Part shown: positions 23,816-32,860 of the stretch, piece by piece
Layout: the number at the start of each line of letters is the position of its first letter
Position numbering within the stretch: the first letter of the stretch is position 1
Assembly: GCA_910577235.1 (NCBI GenBank)
Contig: CAJTMX010000011.1
Coordinates: 1 to 64,000 of the forward strand
DNA: 64,000 nt
Direction of reading: 5' to 3'
DNA from: an uncultured Acetatifactor sp.
GTDB lineage: Bacteria > Bacillota > Clostridia > Lachnospirales > Lachnospiraceae
Made by a program: the position numbers and the translations under genes
Notes under the pieces: model-generated
What the model was told of the DNA's origin: nothing
The model's input: the letters and a program-made list of their open reading frames with translations, nothing else
Databases searched by the model: none

Positions 23816-25576
23816 TTGAAACGCATCTTTACTTTTATATGCAGCCTTATCCTGCTGTTTGCCCTGTTCCCCGCCACCGCATTTGCCAGCGGGAACGGGA
23901 ACATGGATGGCGGCGGGGGCGGCATGGGGCAGGGAACCTCAACCAATAAATGGACTCCCGGCAATGACGGTGTGCGGATCACAGTTGTCAATGCCGAAAC
24001 CGGAGCCGCCGTCTCTTCCCCCGTGGACTTTACCAACCGCTCCCAGAGCAATGTCCTGCACTTCGGCAAGGTAAATAAACTGCAGTACCTGTCGGGAACC
24101 GGCCTTTCCCTGCGTTCGGGTTCCGCTTACGACTATATAAACCCGACCCATCCCCTGCCCACCATTGTCAGCAGCACAGGAAGTTCCAATATCACGGCGA
24201 TCCGGCGGTATTTCTGCAGCGAATATGCCTGTAAGATGGTTGCCAACGCCACCGGCGTGGACTATGACCGTATGCTTGCCGGGGAATATAAGCTCCTGAT
24301 CGAACCTATCGCCTACTTTACGCATAACGGTATGTATTACTGCATGACCGCCACGGAGGCAGGACTCTATGACCAGCTGGCCGGCGGCGCCCTGCGCAGG
24401 ACCATGACCTCACTGACCCACAAGAACCTGCCCCTGTCAATCTTTCTGGAATACAGCGACCTGGGGATTCCGGCATGGACAGGTAGCAGGACAGGGAAAC
24501 AGAACAATACGGATATTGTCAATTCCCTGGGTGCGGGAATTGTCTGGTTTACGGATCTCCCCGTTCCCCCCAGCGCGGAAATTGATGCGCCGGATGTGGA
24601 ATACCGGGTTGATACGGATGTCATCACCAGCATCCTTTTAAGGACAACCGACCGCCTGACGCCGGATAACCCTGCCACCGTCACCTTCCATATCAACGGA
24701 ACAAATTACACGGTGCATAACATCGTCATTCCGGAGGACGACTCCCAGCTTGTATGGGTAAAATGGCATACCCCGTCCACACCCCAGACGATCACCATTA
24801 CCGTGTCCCTGAGTGCAGGTTCTACTGCCAAAGATACCTTTGTGGCTAAGATCGTGGATCTGAATGAACGGATACCGCCTGATCCGCTTGCCACCGACAC
24901 CTATCCCGGTTACAGCATCCCCGCCCTCCCTGCAGGCCCACAAAAACTGACTGCAGCCTGGGGCGTATGGAGCTGCCGCTGGAAAGCAGACTGGAAATGG
25001 CATGCAGACTGGAAATGGGAGGACGATGACTGCGGCAGCGGCTGCCTGCCGGACTGCCCGGGCGGACACGGGCATTGGGAAGACCATGGGAAATGGGTGG
25101 ATGAGGGGGACTGGGAATATGACTATACCGGTTATTCCGCATCCCTCTCCGGTTCCATGACTCTGATGCCGGATGATATTGTTCCCACTGCATCAGGGAA
25201 AAACATGAAAAGCGGCTACGGTGTAAAAACTGAAGTTTCCGCCGTTTTATCCACCAGCGCCCCCTCCGGGCATTACACCAATCCGCAGACAGCCTTCAGT
25301 GTCTTCCCGGAATTCCATTACCAGACCTATTTAAGACTGCTGCAGCGCACTTCCGGCGGGCGCAGCGCAAAATTTGCCTTCCGTGCAAATGAGTTTTCCA
25401 CCTACGGGCGTTCCGTCCATTTTACCCCTGTGTGGTTCCCTGACAACACGGATTATGTTGTCTACACGCAGGTATGGGATACATGGACTCCCGATGGGAT
25501 GCTGTCCATGAACCTGCATGACAATGTATCCATCCAGGACAGCCTCTTTGACGACTGGTATACCAACCGTGAATGA
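23816..25576 (+). CDS. Large secreted protein with a Trp-rich motif, possible pilus-tip or surface protein
   Basis: About 586 residues. TTG 23816 follows AAAGGAG and gives a clean signal peptide (KRIFTFICSLILLFALFPATAFA), cut near residue 24. A Gly-rich linker follows, then several beta-rich regions. Near residues 385-440 lies a peculiar segment with repeated W-K-A-D-W-K-W and H-W-E-D-H-G-K-W units and four Cys (CGSGCLPDC). No LPxTG anchor or C-terminal helix is visible. I do not recognise the family. Its position between pseudopilins and the prepilin peptidase suggests a role in adhesion or mating contact. Confidence 0.65.
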   Translation: MKRIFTFICSLILLFALFPATAFASGNGNMDGGGGGMGQGTSTNKWTPGNDGVRITVVNAETGAAVSSPVDFTNRSQSNVLHFGKVNKLQYLSGTGLSLRSGSAYDYINPTHPLPTIVSSTGSSNITAIRRYFCSEYACKMVANATGVDYDRMLAGEYKLLIEPIAYFTHNGMYYCMTATEAGLYDQLAGGALRRTMTSLTHKNLPLSIFLEYSDLGIPAWTGSRTGKQNNTDIVNSLGAGIVWFTDLPVPPSAEIDAPDVEYRVDTDVITSILLRTTDRLTPDNPATVTFHINGTNYTVHNIVIPEDDSQLVWVKWHTPSTPQTITITVSLSAGSTAKDTFVAKIVDLNERIPPDPLATDTYPGYSIPALPAGPQKLTAAWGVWSCRWKADWKWHADWKWEDDDCGSGCLPDCPGGHGHWEDHGKWVDEGDWEYDYTGYSASLSGSMTLMPDDIVPTASGKNMKSGYGVKTEVSAVLSTSAPSGHYTNPQTAFSVFPEFHYQTYLRLLQRTSGGRSAKFAFRANEFSTYGRSVHFTPVWFPDNTDYVVYTQVWDTWTPDGMLSMNLHDNVSIQDSLFDDWYTNRE

Positions 25577-26045
25577 TACGGTATGCCTTTTCTATGAGCC
25601 TGCGGTCATATGCTGCGTTGCCGGATTTGCGGCATATGACCTGAAAAAGAAACGGGTGCCTGACCGGGCGCTCGTTTTCTCTTGCCCGCTCTTTCTGGCA
25701 GCCCCACTGTTTCACTGCCGGTTTCTTTTCTCTGCGCAGGCACTCCTGCCCATGCTGGGACTGTCCCTTGCGGGCATGGCGGCAGGATTTTTCGTGCTCC
25801 TCACCGCAGCCCTCATCTCCCATGATGGCGCAGGGATTGGCGGCGGGGATATTAAGCTGGCGGCGCTCATGGGTTTTGCTTACGGTCCTTACCGTCTGAT
25901 GGCAGTCCTTTTAATCGCCGCATTTCTGGCAGGCTGCTTTGCACTTGTCCTGCAGAGCAGGAAAAAGGATCTGCCGCTCTGCCTGCCATTCGTTCCATTT
26001 CTGGCAACCGGCAGCCTGATTGTGACGGCTGCCACATTATTTTAG
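25569..26045 (+). CDS. tadV: Prepilin peptidase (A24 family, TadV/CpaA-like)
   Basis: About 158 residues with several transmembrane helices. Catalytic Asp residues are visible in YDLKKKRVPD (near residue 27) and in GIGGGDIKLAALMG (the GxGD-type motif, near 100). It should cleave the prepilins of this locus at the cytoplasmic membrane face. GTG 25569 overlaps the end of the preceding gene by 8 bases; no clear ribosome-binding site is seen, so the start is uncertain. The short size, without a methyltransferase domain, matches TadV. Confidence 0.85.
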   Translation: MNDTVCLFYEPAVICCVAGFAAYDLKKKRVPDRALVFSCPLFLAAPLFHCRFLFSAQALLPMLGLSLAGMAAGFFVLLTAALISHDGAGIGGGDIKLAALMGFAYGPYRLMAVLLIAAFLAGCFALVLQSRKKDLPLCLPFVPFLATGSLIVTAATLF

Positions 26046-26063
26046 ATAAGGAGACATTTTGAT

Positions 26064-26909
26064 ATGAAACTGAATAACCGCTTTCTTTTCGGCCTGCTCA
26101 GCCTGGTACTGGCAGCCGTTATCGCTTTTGTTGCCCTGCCCACCATTGCCCGGCAGACCAACGGGAAAACAGAAATCGTCCGCATCCGTCAGGACATCTT
26201 AAAGGGCGAGAAGATTACTGCTGAAAACACGGAGCTTGTAGAGGTGGGCAGCTATAACCTGCCTGACAATATCGCCCGCTCCCTGGATGATGTGCTGGGA
26301 CTGTATGCCACTGCTGATCTATCCCGCGGCGACTATATCCTGACCTCCAAGATCAGCATGGTCCCCATTTCCTCGGATGTGGCGCTGAACCAGATACCTT
26401 CCGGAAAGGTTGCCATCTCCCTGACCGTAAAGACACTGGCCTCCGGTTTGTCTGACAAGCTCCAGCCCGGTGACATTATCCGCATTTATCATTTTCTTGA
26501 TATTGCTAACGAGGTCCCGGAACTGCGCTTTGTCAGGGTGCTTTCCGTAACCGACTCCAAGGGTGTCAATGTGGATAACACAAGGGAACTTGCAGAGGAC
26601 GAGGAAAAACAGCAGTCCGCCACCATCACAGTGCTTGCAAGCCCTGAACAGGCAAAGATCATCACCGCCCTGGAGAATGACGGCGTTGCCCATGTGGCGC
26701 TGATCTCCCGGGGCAATGACAAGTTGGCGGAGGAGCTTTTGGATGAACAGGATCGGGCGCTTCAGGAACTCTATTATCCTGAAACACTGACCGAAGGCAC
26801 GGAAACTGACAATCCGGATACCCCCGCATCCGCAGGGAACCACACCGTAGACAGCACAGACTCCGGTACATCCGGATCTGCTGATACCTCTGCGGTTTCC
26901 AGCCAATAA
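26064..26909 (+). CDS. cpaB: Flp pilus assembly protein CpaB (SAF domain)
   Basis: A 281-residue protein with an N-terminal transmembrane helix (about residues 8-28), then a SAF-type domain (about residues 40-105, VRIRQDILKGEKITAENTELVEVG) and an RcpC/CpaB-like beta domain to about residue 225 (VAISLTVKTLASGLSDKLQPGDIIRI). The C-terminus is acidic and Ser/Thr-rich. CpaB links the inner-membrane platform to the pilus in Tad systems. It follows the prepilin peptidase gene and precedes cpaE. Confidence 0.88.
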   Translation: MKLNNRFLFGLLSLVLAAVIAFVALPTIARQTNGKTEIVRIRQDILKGEKITAENTELVEVGSYNLPDNIARSLDDVLGLYATADLSRGDYILTSKISMVPISSDVALNQIPSGKVAISLTVKTLASGLSDKLQPGDIIRIYHFLDIANEVPELRFVRVLSVTDSKGVNVDNTRELAEDEEKQQSATITVLASPEQAKIITALENDGVAHVALISRGNDKLAEELLDEQDRALQELYYPETLTEGTETDNPDTPASAGNHTVDSTDSGTSGSADTSAVSSQ

Positions 26910-26928
26910 CCGAAAGGAGGATTTTCCC

Positions 26929-27747
26929 ATGGCAAAAATCATTACTGTATGGGGCAACCCCGGCAGCGGCAAGTCCATGTTCTGCTGTATCCTTGCCAAG
27001 GCACTGACAAGGGATAAGAAGAAAGCCATTATCATCAATGGGGATAGCAGCATTCCCATGCTCCCCGTGTGGCTCCCGGAACAGATCGTTGAAACAGGCG
27101 CCTCGCTGGGACAGGTCTTAAGCAGCGTGGAGATTGACACCTCGCTGGTCGCAAGCCATGTGACTGTTTTGAAAAATTACCCGTTTATCGGGCTTATGGG
27201 ATACTGCGGTGGTGAAAACCCACTCAGCTATCCGGAGATTTCCTATCAGATGGTGCTCCAGTTGATCACATCCGCCGCAAAGCTGGTGGATTTTGTCATT
27301 CTGGACTGCCCTTCCAACATGACGAATGTATTTACGCCTGCTGCCATCGAGTCCGGCGACATTACGGTCCGCATCCTGACTCCTGACCTGAAGGGCGTAA
27401 ATTACCTGAAGGCCCACCAACCCCTGCTGACGGATGCCCGTTTCCATTACAGCAACCATCTGACCTTTGCGGGCATGGCACGTCCTTTTCATGCGCTGGA
27501 TGAAATGGGGTACATCATTGGCGGATTTGATGGGCTGCTGCCCTATGGAAAAGAGATTGACCGCTGCGCAACCGAAGGCGGAATGTTCCGGGCGCTTAAC
27601 TACTGCAACCCCAAATACACCCTGGCTCTGAACAAGATACTGGATATGCTGGATCAGGAACCCGCCGGGCAGGAAGCAGGGGAATTTATCCCTGCCGGAC
27701 AGGCAAAAGACGATAAGGAGGCAGATATCCATGAACAATTTGAATGA
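26929..27747 (+). CDS. cpaE: CpaE/TadZ-like MinD-family ATPase
   Basis: A 272-residue protein with P-loop GNPGSGKS at residues 9-16 and the strand FVILDCPSN near residue 125. This is a MinD/ParA-type ATPase fold as in CpaE/TadZ, which localises Tad machinery at the membrane. The usual N-terminal receiver-like domain of CpaE is absent, making it shorter than classical CpaE. It overlaps the start of tadA by 17 bases. Confidence 0.8.
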   Translation: MAKIITVWGNPGSGKSMFCCILAKALTRDKKKAIIINGDSSIPMLPVWLPEQIVETGASLGQVLSSVEIDTSLVASHVTVLKNYPFIGLMGYCGGENPLSYPEISYQMVLQLITSAAKLVDFVILDCPSNMTNVFTPAAIESGDITVRILTPDLKGVNYLKAHQPLLTDARFHYSNHLTFAGMARPFHALDEMGYIIGGFDGLLPYGKEIDRCATEGGMFRALNYCNPKYTLALNKILDMLDQEPAGQEAGEFIPAGQAKDDKEADIHEQFE

Positions 27748-29104
27748 CATTTTCTTCACACCTGTTTCCAATGACGGGATAACCTATGAGCAGATCCTGG
27801 AGGATGTCCAGCGGTATTTTTCCGAAAACCACGCTTCTACCATTGCCAGCGCAGGGGAAAGCGATTCGGAACGCGCCAGCGCACTGTTGAAGGAGCTGAT
27901 GATACAGTATCTCGTAAAACGCAAGTATACATTGGATGGAATGAGTACGGAGGATCTGTGTGCCAAGCTCTATGAGGACATGGCAGGATATTCTTTCCTG
28001 AAGAAATGGATTTACAGACCCGGCGTGGAAGAGGTCAATATCAATGCCTACAACGATATCGAGGTCATTATGAGCAGCGGGCGGAGCGTCAAAATCCCCG
28101 ACAGGTTTTCGTCTCCCCAGCACGCAATAGATGTGGTGCGGCGTATGCTGAACGCCTGCGGCATGGTGATAGACGATACCATGCCTTCCGTGCTGGGCTT
28201 TCTGGACAAGAATATCCGTATCTCGGTGGACAAGACGCCCATTGTAGATCCTGAAGTGGGAGTAAATGCCTCCATCCGAATCGTCAACCAACAGACCGTC
28301 TCCGAGGAAAAACTGCTGGAATCCGGCAGCGCCACGGCAGAAATGCTCCATTTCCTGACCGCCTGCATCCGCTATGGCGTGTCCGTCTGCATTGCAGGCT
28401 CTACCGGCTCAGGAAAAACCACGGTCATGGCATGGCTTTTGTCCAATGTCCCCAACAACCGGCGCCTGATTACCATTGAGGAGGGTTCCCGCGAATTTGA
28501 CCTTATAAAAAGGGATGAAAACGGCAATATTTTAAACTCTGTCGTCCACCTCCTGACAAGGCCCCATGAAAACACCTCCATGAACATCAACCAGGACTTC
28601 CTTCTGGAGAGGGTGCTCCGTAAGCACCCGGATGTGATCGGGATCGGTGAAATGCGTTCCGCCGCCGAGAGCCTGTCCGCCGCTGAAAGCTCCCGCACGG
28701 GGCACACGGTCTGCACCACCATCCACAGTAACTCCTGCGAAAGCACTTACCGCAGGATGATGACCCTTGCCAAAAGAAAATATAACATGGACGATTCCAT
28801 CCTGATGCAGATCATGGTAGAGGCTTATCCTGTGGTGGTATTTACAAAGCAGCTGGAGGACCGCTCCCGTAAAATCATGGAGATCATTGAGGGCGAGGAT
28901 TATCAGGACGGACACCTGCTTTACCGTTCCCTCTACAAGTACGAAGTAGTGGACAACATCACAGAAACGGACGGGAATACCCGCGTGGTAGGCCGCCACC
29001 GCAAGATGGGGCATATCTCTGATACCCTGAGAAAAAGGCTGCTGGATAACGGTATCTCCCACAAGGAACTGGAAGAATTTACGAAAACGAAGGAGGCGAA
29101 CTGA
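27731..29104 (+). CDS. tadA: Tad pilus secretion ATPase TadA/CpaF
   Basis: A 457-residue T2SS/T4P-type ATPase. Walker A STGSGKTT lies near residue 223, followed by ITIEEGSREFDL (the Asp-box region), Walker B VIGIGEMRSAE near 305 and a HTVCTTIHSN His box. It hexamerises at the membrane and powers pilin polymerisation through TadB/TadC. ATG 27731 follows AAGGAGG and overlaps cpaE. The stop shares an A with the start of tadB, so the whole block is translationally coupled. Confidence 0.93.
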   Translation: MNNLNDIFFTPVSNDGITYEQILEDVQRYFSENHASTIASAGESDSERASALLKELMIQYLVKRKYTLDGMSTEDLCAKLYEDMAGYSFLKKWIYRPGVEEVNINAYNDIEVIMSSGRSVKIPDRFSSPQHAIDVVRRMLNACGMVIDDTMPSVLGFLDKNIRISVDKTPIVDPEVGVNASIRIVNQQTVSEEKLLESGSATAEMLHFLTACIRYGVSVCIAGSTGSGKTTVMAWLLSNVPNNRRLITIEEGSREFDLIKRDENGNILNSVVHLLTRPHENTSMNINQDFLLERVLRKHPDVIGIGEMRSAAESLSAAESSRTGHTVCTTIHSNSCESTYRRMMTLAKRKYNMDDSILMQIMVEAYPVVVFTKQLEDRSRKIMEIIEGEDYQDGHLLYRSLYKYEVVDNITETDGNTRVVGRHRKMGHISDTLRKRLLDNGISHKELEEFTKTKEAN

Positions 29105-30036
29105 TGCACTGGATATACATTATCTGCTTTCTGCTGCTTTCTGTGGGATTGTGCTCCCTGTTTGGGGTAAGGCCTAAGGATTTCATGGATGCCATCCTGA
29201 AGTCACAGCAGAAAACAGCAACACTGACAGACGAGCTGAATGTCCTGATGGGTACCCCCGCCAAGGGGTTTTTTAACCAGGACTATGAGATCAAACAGAT
29301 ATTGAAGGATACCGGACGTGCCGGCAGTTATGAGTCCATCACCCGCCTCACCCTGATCCTGTTTGCGGTGGGGGCGGTTCTGGCGCTGTTAATTAATAAT
29401 GTTTACATGGTTCCCATCATGGGGATTGCTTTTTCCCTTATCCCCATCTGGTACCTGCGCAGCACTGCCGCCAGCTACAAGAAGCATCTGAACGAGGAAC
29501 TGGAAACTGCCATTTCCATTATCACGACTTCCTACCTGCGTACGGAGGATCTGCTGCGCGCCGTAAAGGAAAACCTGCCCTACATCAACGAGCCGGTGAA
29601 AGCTACTTTTGAGGCGTTTGTCTATGAAAGCGAGCTGATAAACGCCAACACCACCAGTGCTATCAACTCACTCAAAATGAAGATTCCCAACAGGGTCTTC
29701 CACGAGTGGGCTAACATACTGATCCAATGCCAGTCAGACCGCTCCATGAAGAACACGCTGCCCACCATTACCCAGAAATTTTCTGATGTGCGCGTGGTAC
29801 AGTCCGAGCTGGAGGCCATGATGCAGGGACCGAGGAGGGAAGCCATCACAATGATGTTCCTTGTCATTGCAAATGTACCCCTGCTTTATTTCCTGAACAA
29901 AGACTGGTTCCACACGCTGCTCTTTACCACACCGGGCAAAATAGCCCTTGCAATCTGTGCGGCAATTATCCTGTTCTCGCTGACACAGATCATGAAACTG
30001 AGCAAGCCAATAGAATACGGAGGTGACGGCACATGA
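29104..30036 (+). CDS. tadB: Tad pilus platform protein TadB-like
   Basis: A 310-residue membrane protein with hydrophobic segments near residues 3-20, 80-120, 255-272 and 278-298, and a T2SSF-type helical domain in the middle (AISIITTSYLRTEDLLRAVKENL). It forms the inner-membrane platform with TadC. The start overlaps the stop of tadA by one base and the stop overlaps tadC by four. Confidence 0.82.
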   Translation: MHWIYIICFLLLSVGLCSLFGVRPKDFMDAILKSQQKTATLTDELNVLMGTPAKGFFNQDYEIKQILKDTGRAGSYESITRLTLILFAVGAVLALLINNVYMVPIMGIAFSLIPIWYLRSTAASYKKHLNEELETAISIITTSYLRTEDLLRAVKENLPYINEPVKATFEAFVYESELINANTTSAINSLKMKIPNRVFHEWANILIQCQSDRSMKNTLPTITQKFSDVRVVQSELEAMMQGPRREAITMMFLVIANVPLLYFLNKDWFHTLLFTTPGKIALAICAAIILFSLTQIMKLSKPIEYGGDGT

Positions 30037-30911
30037 CCCTGCTTGCCCTGATTGCCATTATCTTTTTTGGCTTTGCGGTTTATAACCTGACCTGCGCCTT
30101 TGTGGATGTCCCTACCAGAAGGACCTCACGGATGATGATGCTCTCCCGTAAACAGCAGGGCACAAAGAAAGAGAGCCTTCTGGATGTCTACATTACCAAA
30201 ATATCCACCCTGATTGCGCCTTTCTTTCATCTGGATGCCTTAAAAAGAAATAAGCTGCAGACGGCTTTGAACATTGCGGGGATGGCCTTTACCCCGGAAA
30301 CCTACACCGCAAGGGCATGGGTGACTGCCGGAGGAGTGGGCCTATGCGCCATCCCCATGACTTTCATCATGCCCCTCTTTGTGTTTATCATGCTGGGACT
30401 TGCAGTAGCCCTATGGTTCTCTACCTACTATGCCGTTTTCGATTATGTGAAAAAGCGGCGCAAACTGATTGAAACGGAAATACCCCGTTTTGCCCTAACG
30501 GTAGGGCAGAACCTGGAGAATGACAGGGACGTGCTGAAAATCCTGACTTCCTACAGGCGTGTGGCAGGGAAGGATTTCGGGGCGGAGCTGGACCAGACCA
30601 TTGCGGATATGAAAACCGGCAACTATGAAAATGCCCTTATCCGCTTTGAGACCCGTATCGGAAGCCCCATGCTCTCTGATGTAGTCCGCGGACTTATCGG
30701 TGTACTCCGCGGTGATGACCAGCGTATGTACTTCAAGATGATCTGCTTTGACATGAGGCAGATTGAACAGAACAACTTAAAGAAGGAAGCGGCAAAGCGG
30801 CCGAAAAAGATCCAGCGTTACTCCATGATGATGCTCATTTGCATTATGATAATTTATCTGGTCGTCCTCTGTACAGAAGTTATGGGTTCCCTGGGTGCCT
30901 TTTTCGGATAA
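30033..30911 (+). CDS. tadC: Tad pilus platform protein TadC-like
   Basis: A 292-residue membrane protein with hydrophobic segments near residues 3-22, 88-135 and 263-290 and a central T2SSF-like helical domain (RFALTVGQNLENDRDVLKILTSYRR). ATGA overlaps with the upstream gene. It is the second half of the split platform typical of Tad systems. Confidence 0.8.
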   Translation: MTLLALIAIIFFGFAVYNLTCAFVDVPTRRTSRMMMLSRKQQGTKKESLLDVYITKISTLIAPFFHLDALKRNKLQTALNIAGMAFTPETYTARAWVTAGGVGLCAIPMTFIMPLFVFIMLGLAVALWFSTYYAVFDYVKKRRKLIETEIPRFALTVGQNLENDRDVLKILTSYRRVAGKDFGAELDQTIADMKTGNYENALIRFETRIGSPMLSDVVRGLIGVLRGDDQRMYFKMICFDMRQIEQNNLKKEAAKRPKKIQRYSMMMLICIMIIYLVVLCTEVMGSLGAFFG

Positions 30912-31072
30912 ACCCGCCTGCCGCATGGAGGTGATGCCTATGTCCTGAAGTGTTTCGTATTCGCCGGATGTGCGGATGCAGATTTTGCAATCGGGCTGCC
31001 GGGAATGTGGCGCCCTTTGTTCCAGATAATAAGAATTGAATATAAAAATAAACTTTATTTTAGGAGGTTTTC

Positions 31073-31294
31073 ATGAAAAAAATTACAAACTATATCCACA
31101 ATAAGGCTGCCCGCTTTGTATACCGCGCCCATGCGACTCTCTCCAACCAGCGTGGAGATTTCTACATCTCGGATGCGGTAAAGATCATCATTGCCGTTGT
31201 CCTTGGCGCTCTGCTGCTGGCAGCCCTGACAGCAATCTTCAACGGCACGGTCATTCCGAAGATTACACAGGCAATCAATGATCTTTTCAGTTAA
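31073..31294 (+). CDS. flp: Flp-like major pilin
   Basis: A 73-residue protein: ~28 basic residues, then SNQRGDFYISDA and one hydrophobic helix (about residues 40-60), ending IPKITQAINDLFS. The N-Q-R-G-D motif before the helix matches the two pseudopilins and fits cleavage by the A24 peptidase after Gly. Length and layout suit a Flp pilin, although the leader is longer than usual. ATG 31073 follows TAGGAGG; a terminator follows. The 160-base gap upstream of it has no other gene. Abundant expression from a separate signal is likely, but no promoter was certain. Confidence 0.75.
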   Translation: MKKITNYIHNKAARFVYRAHATLSNQRGDFYISDAVKIIIAVVLGALLLAALTAIFNGTVIPKITQAINDLFS

Positions 31295-31304
31295 TGCGGT
31301 TTGG

Positions 31305-31341
31305 GGGATTGGATGCACAAAATGCATCTGATCCCTTTTTT
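31305..31341 (+). terminator. Terminator of the Tad operon
   Basis: A 13-bp stem with two wobble pairs (31305-31317 with 31323-31335), a 5-base loop and six Ts, directly after the pilin gene. Confidence 0.82.
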
Positions 31342-31424
31342 AATGTCCAATATATGAGCAGGAGGGAATGCATCCCTTCCCTAATTTTTAGATTTTCAAA
31401 TGTAGCATAATGGAGGTGAAAACA

Positions 31425-31769
31425 TTGAATCAAAGTAACTGTAAACTTTACCCATTCCTGAAAGCAGCCCGTGGAAACTGGCATAATGCCCTGTTTGTCA
31501 AATGTACCCATAGCACCTGTCCTTATGGGCATTCTGACATCTGCAAAGGTTTCCTGCTAATTGCAGATGCAGACGGAACTCCTCTTCTTGCGGATATAGA
31601 AACTTTACACAAGCTGGCACATGAGGAAATAGAGCCGGAGGGCTGTCAGGGCATCCTGAACCAACGTGCTTTTATGTCAGCCTATTCCTCTTATCTGGAA
31701 TGGCATACGCAGGACGATTCCCTCTGCCCGCTGCTACAGCTTTGTGGGTTCTGCGGTCATCCATGTTGA
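31425..31769 (+). CDS. Small Cys-rich protein, unknown function
   Basis: A 114-residue protein. TTG 31425 is chosen because TGGAGGTG lies 7 bases upstream; the in-frame ATG 31410 is part of that site. It contains nine Cys (CTHSTCPYGHSDIC, LCPLLQLCGFCGHPC), suggesting zinc binding. It is probably cytoplasmic. Family not recognised. It begins a row of small plus-strand regulator-like genes. Confidence 0.6.
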   Translation: MNQSNCKLYPFLKAARGNWHNALFVKCTHSTCPYGHSDICKGFLLIADADGTPLLADIETLHKLAHEEIEPEGCQGILNQRAFMSAYSSYLEWHTQDDSLCPLLQLCGFCGHPC

Positions 31770-31829
31770 AACGGACTGCTCCGGAATGTGTAACCCCGTT
31801 TTAAACTGCATACTTCTGGAGGTGATGTG

Positions 31830-32237
31830 ATGAAAAAACAAACTATCTACTGCCCGTATTGTAATGCCCCTGCCGTTTTACGTCCTGCGCATATGGTACA
31901 TGGGACAAAAACAAATAAAGCAAAAAGCTACTTGTACATATGCAGCCGCTGGCCCGAATGCGATTCCTATGTGAGCGCTCATCAGAAAAGCCATCAGCCC
32001 ATGGGAACCCTTGCCAACAAAACCCTTCGCCGCAAACGGATTCTTGCGCACAAAGCACTGGAACAATACCGTATACAAAAACACATGGAAAAATGGGCTG
32101 TCTATCTCTGGCTGCAGGGGAAATTAGGATTGGCGGAAGCACAGGCCCATATCGGAATGTTCTCAGAGCAGATGTGTGAGCAGGTAATTTCTCTCTGCCA
32201 TCAGTCCCTCTCCTCTGCGAAGTGCAGTGCAGCATGA
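31830..32237 (+). CDS. Zinc-finger-containing protein (DUF3268-like)
   Basis: A 135-residue protein. Zinc ligands CPYCNAP near residue 8 and YICSRWPECDSYV near residue 38 form a finger, followed by GTLANKTLRRKRILAHKAL, the hallmark of DUF3268 proteins common in phages and plasmids. ATG 31830 follows GGAGG. It probably binds nucleic acid; function unknown. Confidence 0.75.
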   Translation: MKKQTIYCPYCNAPAVLRPAHMVHGTKTNKAKSYLYICSRWPECDSYVSAHQKSHQPMGTLANKTLRRKRILAHKALEQYRIQKHMEKWAVYLWLQGKLGLAEAQAHIGMFSEQMCEQVISLCHQSLSSAKCSAA

Positions 32238-32250
32238 AAGGAGGCGACCT

Positions 32251-32835
32251 ATGAAAAAGAAAAAATATGTGCTTACCAATAATCAGAAAAAATTAGTTGA
32301 AAAAAATCTTTCAGTTGTTCATTGGGTTATTTTGCAGAATATTCATATCCATGAGAGTATTTATGGTTTAGGATATGATGATCTCTATCAGGAGGGCTGC
32401 ATCTGGCTATGTCATGCGGCGGTTACATACGAGGAAAAATACGCATTGTTTTCCACTTACGCCAAAACCGTAGTGCGCAACGGGCTTTTCTCCTATTGCC
32501 GTCAGCTCTATGCAAAAGAGCAGCATTCCAGCCATTTAAGCCTCAGTGAATATGAGGAATACATTCCTGATGCCCCTGTTATGTCAGCCGCCACGGATAC
32601 TGTTGAACGGCAGATCAGTCTGTTGGAAACGCTGGACCTCCTGGAAACCAGCAAACGATCCTATCAGGGTGTTGCAAGGCTTGGCATTGAGGCACTGGAA
32701 CTGCAGATTAAGGGACTTAGCATATCCGACATTGCGAAGCTCTATGATGTTCCGCCCTCCCATGTAGGCGCCTGGATCTCCCGCTCCGCGCAGAAACTGA
32801 AAAAGGATAAAGACTTTTTATCCGGCATCCTGTAA
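32251..32835 (+). CDS. Sigma-70-like factor
   Basis: A 194-residue protein with a recognisable sigma region 2 (GYDDLYQEGCIWLCHAAVTY, then FSTYAKTVVRNGLFSYCR) and a C-terminal region 4-like helix-turn-helix (GLSISDIAKLYDVPPSHVGAWISRSAQKL). ATG 32251 follows AAAGGAGG. It may direct RNA polymerase to element promoters, perhaps those that lack a -35. It is one of several sigma-like proteins in the window. Confidence 0.75.
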   Translation: MKKKKYVLTNNQKKLVEKNLSVVHWVILQNIHIHESIYGLGYDDLYQEGCIWLCHAAVTYEEKYALFSTYAKTVVRNGLFSYCRQLYAKEQHSSHLSLSEYEEYIPDAPVMSAATDTVERQISLLETLDLLETSKRSYQGVARLGIEALELQIKGLSISDIAKLYDVPPSHVGAWISRSAQKLKKDKDFLSGIL

Positions 32836-32860
32836 CTTTAAGGAAAGGAAGGTATCAAAC

